Shown here in pieces: positions 60,515-64,000 of a stretch of DNA of 64,000 nucleotides. The stretch lies in contig CACXES010000046.1 in assembly GCA_902766745.1 (NCBI GenBank), forward strand, positions 1 to 64,000, in the 5' to 3' direction. Position 1 is the stretch's first letter, and each line of letters starts with the position of its first letter. This DNA comes from an uncultured Ruminococcus sp. GTDB taxonomy: Bacteria; Bacillota; Clostridia; Monoglobales; Monoglobaceae. A program made the translations under genes and the position numbers. Under the pieces are notes generated by a model. That model was not told the DNA's origin. It was given only the letters and a program-made list of their open reading frames with translations, and did no database searches.

Positions 60515-60816
60515 ATGCCATACTCCTGATTCATTCTCTCTGCCACGCTTTGAGCGGATATGATTCTACCGGCATTTACGTCTTGCATACCCATTTCAAT
60601 CTCTGCATTAAATTGTTCTTCTGTTAATGTGCTCATGTCTACCATTTGATATTTGGGAAGCTTCATTTCAAAAGGAATTCCTTTCTGCAAAACCACCTGT
60701 CTTAAAAACATATTTATTGCATTTGACATTGGTACACCTAATTGTTCTAAAATAACTTCTGCCTGTTCTTTTACTGTAGGTTCTACTCTTGCAAAGATAT
60801 TTGATGTTTTAGCCAT
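60511..60816 (-). CDS. RelB/DinJ family antitoxin
   Basis: 101 residues with ribbon-helix-helix start NIFARVEPTVKEQAEVILEQ and LGVPMSNAINMFLRQVVLQK, the RelB/DinJ signature. The C-terminal part wraps the toxin. AGGAGG precedes ATG 60816. The pair represses its own promoter in known systems. Confidence 0.93.
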   Translation of the reverse strand: MAKTSNIFARVEPTVKEQAEVILEQLGVPMSNAINMFLRQVVLQKGIPFEMKLPKYQMVDMSTLTEEQFNAEIEMGMQDVNAGRIISAQSVAERMNQEYGI

Positions 60817-60839
60817 CTCTATCGCCTCCTAACAATTAT

Positions 60840-60868
60840 ATTATACCACATTGTATTGCGTTATGCAA
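60840..60868 (-). promoter_or_regulatory. Promoter of the toxin-antitoxin operon
   Basis: Minus strand: TTGCAT (60868-60863), 17-bp spacer, TATAAT (60845-60840). Confidence 0.88.
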
Positions 60869-60889
60869 GCATTTTGCAAATATTTTTTA

Positions 60890-62043
60890 TCAAAACACAA
60901 TTGTTACACGATTATCATAAACACTCCCTTGATTCTGACCAACATTTCTCACTGCACGGTCAAGTGCCATAACCGACGCAACTGATCCGCCTATTCGTTC
61001 GGTGCTGTGTTTCTTCGACAGCATTATATTCTCCGCTGCGTCTGTTTCTACGCATACATTATCAAGGTTCCATCTTAATACCGGATGGTTGTTATGTATA
61101 ATCTTCTCTTTCAGAACAAGTGAATACAACTCTTTTGCCTGTGGACTCATATCCTTGAACCCTTATCCGAACGGCACCATAGTAAGACCTTCGTCCTGCA
61201 GATTCAAAATTATCTGTGTTGCATTGTATCGGTCATAAGCTATTTCCCGTACTACATGCTTGCTTGCAATCTCCTTTATATCCGCCTCAATTCTTCGATA
61301 GTAAACCACGTTACCCTCTGTTGTGCGTATAAAGCCGTTTGCCTTCCATATGACATACGGCACATGGTCACGGCGTACACGCTGACGAAGGTTTTCTTCC
61401 GGTATCCAAAAATGTGGAATTATTATATATTTTTCTGCATCATTTCTCGGCGGGAACACAAGCACGAATACTGTAAGTTCAAGTGCCGTTGAAAGGTCAA
61501 GACCTGCGTAGCATTCTCTGCCACGCAATGTATTTATATCAATCACCTCATCGCATGCATCCCACTTCTCCATCTGCATCCAGCGTGTCGACTGTTTACT
61601 CATTGATTAAGTCTTAATTGACGGAATAGATTCTCCTCCGCAGGATTTTCCTTTGCCGATAAAAACGCAGCACGAACCTTTTCTATATCAACAGTATGTC
61701 CAAGCGATGGGTTTGCCTTGTACCAGTTCCGTCCATCCGTCCATCCGTCCAATCATCGGTATATTCAATGCCATATATTACAGGATAAAATGTCGGATCC
61801 GCTTTTCTGCCATTTAAAATATCAACTGCCTTTTGATGCTGTTCAAAACAGATACTGTTCTTGTCAGTTCCGGCGGTTGTTATGAGGAAAAACAACGGCT
61901 GTGTTCGTGCATCACCGGAGCCTTTTGTCATCACATCAAATAGCTCTCGGTTCGGCTGTGAGTGCAGTTCGTCAAATATAACGCCGTGAACATTCAGACC
62001 GTGATTTGTAAAAGCCTCACTTGACAATACCTGATAATATGAA
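60890..62043 (-). pseudogene. Decayed phage terminase large subunit gene
   Basis: Fragments in three frames together give a TerL lacking its N-terminal ATPase. They are SYYQVLSSEAFTNHG / HGVIFDELHSQPNREL (Walker B DELH), NWYKANPSLGHTVDIEKV, KQSTRWMQMEKWDACDEV / RECYAGLDLS (nuclease Asp), and FKDMSPQAKELYS up to the stop. Lesions: 5' end joined to terS; an 8-bp unit present three times (61728-61751) that shifts the frame; TGG to TGA at 61602-61600 with loss of one A in the following A-run; a TAA at 61165-61163 where the family has Gln. Confidence 0.9.
61728..61751 (+). repeat. Triple tandem 8-bp repeat inside terL
   Basis: TCCGTCCA three times without interruption. Two extra copies add 16 bases and change the reading frame. 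Confidence 0.95.
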
Positions 62044-62409
62044 ACAGAACTTGCTCATCTGTTTCATATACTGCTGTGCAATAGATACCTGTGGTACTTG
62101 CTGCCAATATCCGCTCGGCATTTTTACAATAGCACCGTGTTTTGAAATAAACTCCTCCGCCTCTTTCCAACGAGCATAGCTTTGGCGGTATCCTGCAAAT
62201 GCCGCCACATCAACCTCGGTAAGGATACCGAGTTGTTCCATCTGCTTCGCAAGACGTTTCCATTCCTTTTTCGCCTCATCATCAAGCCATTTAGGACAGG
62301 TCGGAGCTTTTTTCGGCTTTGGTTCATTGGTATTTAACTGTCGTTTACTCGGATTGCCCTCAAGCTGTTTTATAGACGTAGGCTTGGGTGTCCGACATCT
62401 CTGCACCAT
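62044..62409 (-). pseudogene. Truncated phage terminase small subunit, P27 family
   Basis: From ATG 62409 the protein reads RTPKPTSIKQLEGNPSKRQL and PTCPKWLDDEAKKEWKRLAK to QQYMKQMSKFC, the P27 family DNA-packaging subunit that recognises pac/cos. At about 62044 it runs into terL sequence out of frame and stops nine codons later (62017), so its last residues and the terL ATPase domain were removed by one deletion. GGGAGGTG precedes the start. Confidence 0.85.
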
Positions 62410-62490
62410 TTGCATCACCTCCCGTAAATTGCTGTAATCAAAAACAGATCCTTTCGGCTCTGCTGGATTTCGTAAAATTTTTTAATTATA

Positions 62491-62523
62491 AACAAAAGAG
62501 GTGCTACCGTAGTAACACCCCTT
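62491..62523 (-). terminator. Terminator of the methyltransferase gene
   Basis: AAGAGGTGCTAC (62496-62507) pairs with GTAACACCCCTT (62512-62523) with one mismatch/wobble; minus strand followed by TTTGTTTATAA. Confidence 0.85.
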
Positions 62524-62530
62524 AATATGA

Positions 62531-63451
62531 CTATGCCGCACTCCTGTTAAGTTTCCACATACCGCGGCCGGTATGAAGGAAGTGCGCAGGATTGCATTGC
62601 AAGGTTTGGCGGATTTTTTCTTTCCACCATTTATTTGATTTTGTCTTTTCGTGATTTTCAATCTGCTCGTAAAGGTATGAAAGCGGAACGTCAGCGTTAC
62701 ATTCCTCAAGAACCGAGGCGATAACATCTTTCCATGACGCTTCTTTTATATCTCGCATATCGGTAACAGACTGCTTTACAGCAATAACCGGAATAATAAG
62801 AGAATTGTCCTTGCGAACTATCATCACATATTCATGCAGAATCGGGATAAAGGATCCGCTGTAAGTTGTATTGTCAGAGAAACAATTATGCTGGGTCTTG
62901 ATAATGATATTCTCAAGAGAGCCCGGCTTAACTATCTCAGACAACATACTGTACAGTTTTCCTTTTTTCTTTATATCTCCTATAAGGACTGCCATACGAC
63001 CGCCTTTTTCAAGGGATGCGAACTGCTTCATCATAGCGTAGTTCATAGCTTCAACGAAGCTTTCCCAGTTCTGTATCCTGGACAAATCAAACTGCATCGG
63101 GTTATATCCATACCGACTTTCAACATCAGATGCCTTATACATAACATCCGAATATTTTATAATATCCCAGTATGGAGGATGCCAGAAAATGAACTCAGGA
63201 CGCTCCTGAATTTCACAATTCACAATGTCAAACCCGCTGTGCAAATCATAGAGTCGGCTTTTTATACCGCATTTATCTGCTGCAGCTTTGGTAGTTCCGC
63301 TGCCACACATATAATCGCAGATTTCAAGGGGCTTAAAGAACCCTATCAGATCCTCAATAAGCTTCGGAGAACAATTACCGCGATAACGATTATTGCCGCC
63401 TTCACCACGTTCCGGGTATGACACAATACTGGTTAATGTACGGCTATTCAT
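62531..63451 (-). CDS. Orphan DNA (N4/N6) methyltransferase
   Basis: 306 residues from ATG 63451 after GGAGGG. Motif I ICDYMCGSGTTKAA (about 45-58) binds S-adenosylmethionine; motif IV FWHPPYWDIIKYSD (about 86-99) is an (N/D/S)PPY-type catalytic site with His in the first position; GGRMAVLIGDIKKKGK (about 147-162) follows. A C-terminal segment of about 75 residues ending HTGRGMWKLNRSA looks like a winged helix. No restriction endonuclease lies beside it. It overlaps the upstream gene by eight bases. Confidence 0.87.
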   Translation of the reverse strand: MNSRTLTSIVSYPERGEGGNNRYRGNCSPKLIEDLIGFFKPLEICDYMCGSGTTKAAADKCGIKSRLYDLHSGFDIVNCEIQERPEFIFWHPPYWDIIKYSDVMYKASDVESRYGYNPMQFDLSRIQNWESFVEAMNYAMMKQFASLEKGGRMAVLIGDIKKKGKLYSMLSEIVKPGSLENIIIKTQHNCFSDNTTYSGSFIPILHEYVMIVRKDNSLIIPVIAVKQSVTDMRDIKEASWKDVIASVLEECNADVPLSYLYEQIENHEKTKSNKWWKEKIRQTLQCNPAHFLHTGRGMWKLNRSAA

Positions 63452-63692
63452 TTTTATTACCCTCCATGGGAGTGATAAGATGCCGTGTTTTTCTGTAAAT
63501 CTTCTGCATATCAAAACCGCACCCACGTTCAAACGGAATAAAAGTCAAATCCCAAAGCGGTCTCCTGATTAAAAGACCGGGAATCAGAACTCCATCATCA
63601 TTGTAATAAACATAGTAAACGATCATTTTGCAAAGATACCTGCAGCACAGAGTTATTCCTATAAAAAAGAGTAATATTATACTATAATCCAT
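63444..63692 (-). CDS. Small unknown membrane protein
   Basis: 82 residues with one hydrophobic helix (YSIILLFFIGITLCCRYLC, 3-21) and a basic C-terminal half. No family recognised. It overlaps the methyltransferase start, which suggests a shared operon. GGAGGTG is upstream of ATG 63692. Confidence 0.65.
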   Translation of the reverse strand: MDYSIILLFFIGITLCCRYLCKMIVYYVYYNDDGVLIPGLLIRRPLWDLTFIPFERGCGFDMQKIYRKTRHLITPMEGNKNE

Positions 63693-63708
63693 TAATCACA
63701 CCTCCGCA

Positions 63709-63996
63709 TCATTCGTACCAAAAGTTATCGTCAAACGGTTCTCTGTCTCCGGATTGTATGACCGGATATTCCTGATCGTTAATCAGAACAAATTCACCGC
63801 CCATTGTACTGTTACAATCGTAAAAGCAAGGAACAATGTCGATAACCTCTTTTGTACGCATATTGACATTACAAGGCGTGATAATAACCGAACCATCAAT
63901 GTACTTTGTTGCATATAATGCGTCCTTGATGATTTTGCGGTTACTTTCAGATTCTCTGCGAACGGATAAAACTAGCAAAATGATATATACCACCAT
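63709..63996 (-). CDS. Unknown protein, possibly partial at the window edge
   Basis: 95 residues from ATG 63996 with a short hydrophobic start (VVYIILLVLSV) and an acidic C-terminus (GDREPFDDNFWYE). The frame is open to the window edge, so the true start may lie outside. Same operon as the next small gene. No family recognised. Confidence 0.6.
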   Translation of the reverse strand: MVVYIILLVLSVRRESESNRKIIKDALYATKYIDGSVIITPCNVNMRTKEVIDIVPCFYDCNSTMGGEFVLINDQEYPVIQSGDREPFDDNFWYE

Positions 63997-64000
63997 TGCA

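Larger units (their letters stand above)
45475..64000. mobile_element. Integrated mobile element with phage, plasmid and Tn916-like modules (right end outside window)
   Basis: From 45475 on, all genes are on the minus strand, the base composition is visibly more AT-rich than the core, and the gene content changes to excisionase, Tn916-type regulators, ParM/ParR, primase, RecD2, YqaJ exonuclease, toxin-antitoxin, prophage structural genes and a methyltransferase. The left boundary is the truncated rubrerythrin gene. No integrase, relaxase or conjugation gene is visible, so the transfer mode is open: defective prophage, plasmid-like element or integrative element. Confidence 0.85.

Overview
The window is a contiguous piece of a Clostridia-type (Firmicutes) chromosome, probably from an uncultured gut anaerobe. 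This is inferred from classical gene orders (ylxM-ffh-rpsP-khpA-rimM-trmD, nadD-yqeK-lcp-rsfS-leuS, dxr-rseP, rplM-rpsI, pgk-tpiA-gpmI), consensus sigma-A promoters with 17-bp spacers, strong AGGAGG-type ribosome binding sites, and a bacterial type A RNase P RNA. No species name can be given from the sequence alone.

Positions 1-25,400 are housekeeping. They hold a MATE efflux pump whose only plausible start is ATT, the SRP/ribosome maturation operon, a zinc-ribbon membrane protein, the nadD-yqeK-lcp-rsfS-leuS operon, small regulators and membrane proteins, leuA, an SLH-anchored M13 peptidase, a 2-hydroxyacid dehydrogenase, dCMP deaminase, dxr, rseP, and rplM-rpsI behind a hairpin leader.

Positions 25,455-38,350 are a carbohydrate island. 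It has a DUF1275 membrane protein, a GH38 alpha-mannosidase, three AraC-type regulators, and a six-gene operon: mannonate dehydratase UxuA, an SDR of the mannonate oxidoreductase type, two TIM-barrel sugar isomerases/epimerases and two similar Gfo/Idh/MocA dehydrogenases. Together they could take up the end of hexuronate breakdown plus an oxidation-based modification or cleavage of glycosides. The regulators sit divergently against the genes they probably control. Serine synthesis (serC-serA), rnpB and lower glycolysis (pgk-tpiA-gpmI) follow.

At about 45.4-45.5 kb the core chromosome ends in a 22-codon 3' fragment of a rubrerythrin-like gene, and an integrated mobile element begins and runs past the right edge. 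All its genes are on the minus strand. In transcription order from the right edge these are: two small unknown genes, an orphan DNA methyltransferase, a heavily decayed prophage structural block (terminase small and large subunits, portal, tape measure, XkdP-like tail protein) with at least two deletion junctions, nonsense codons and frameshifts, an intact RelBE-type toxin-antitoxin pair inside that block, a DUF4143 ATPase, a replication/recombination module (unknown 379-aa protein, YqaJ exonuclease, RecD2 helicase, annealase-like protein, CHC2 primase-like protein), a ParM/ParR partition pair, and a Tn916-like control module (XRE repressor, sigma-like Orf7, HTH_16 Orf8-like, second sigma-like protein, excisionase). 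No integrase gene is seen beside the excisionase. The element has many intrinsic-terminator-like hairpins inside 5' leaders, suggesting control by antitermination.
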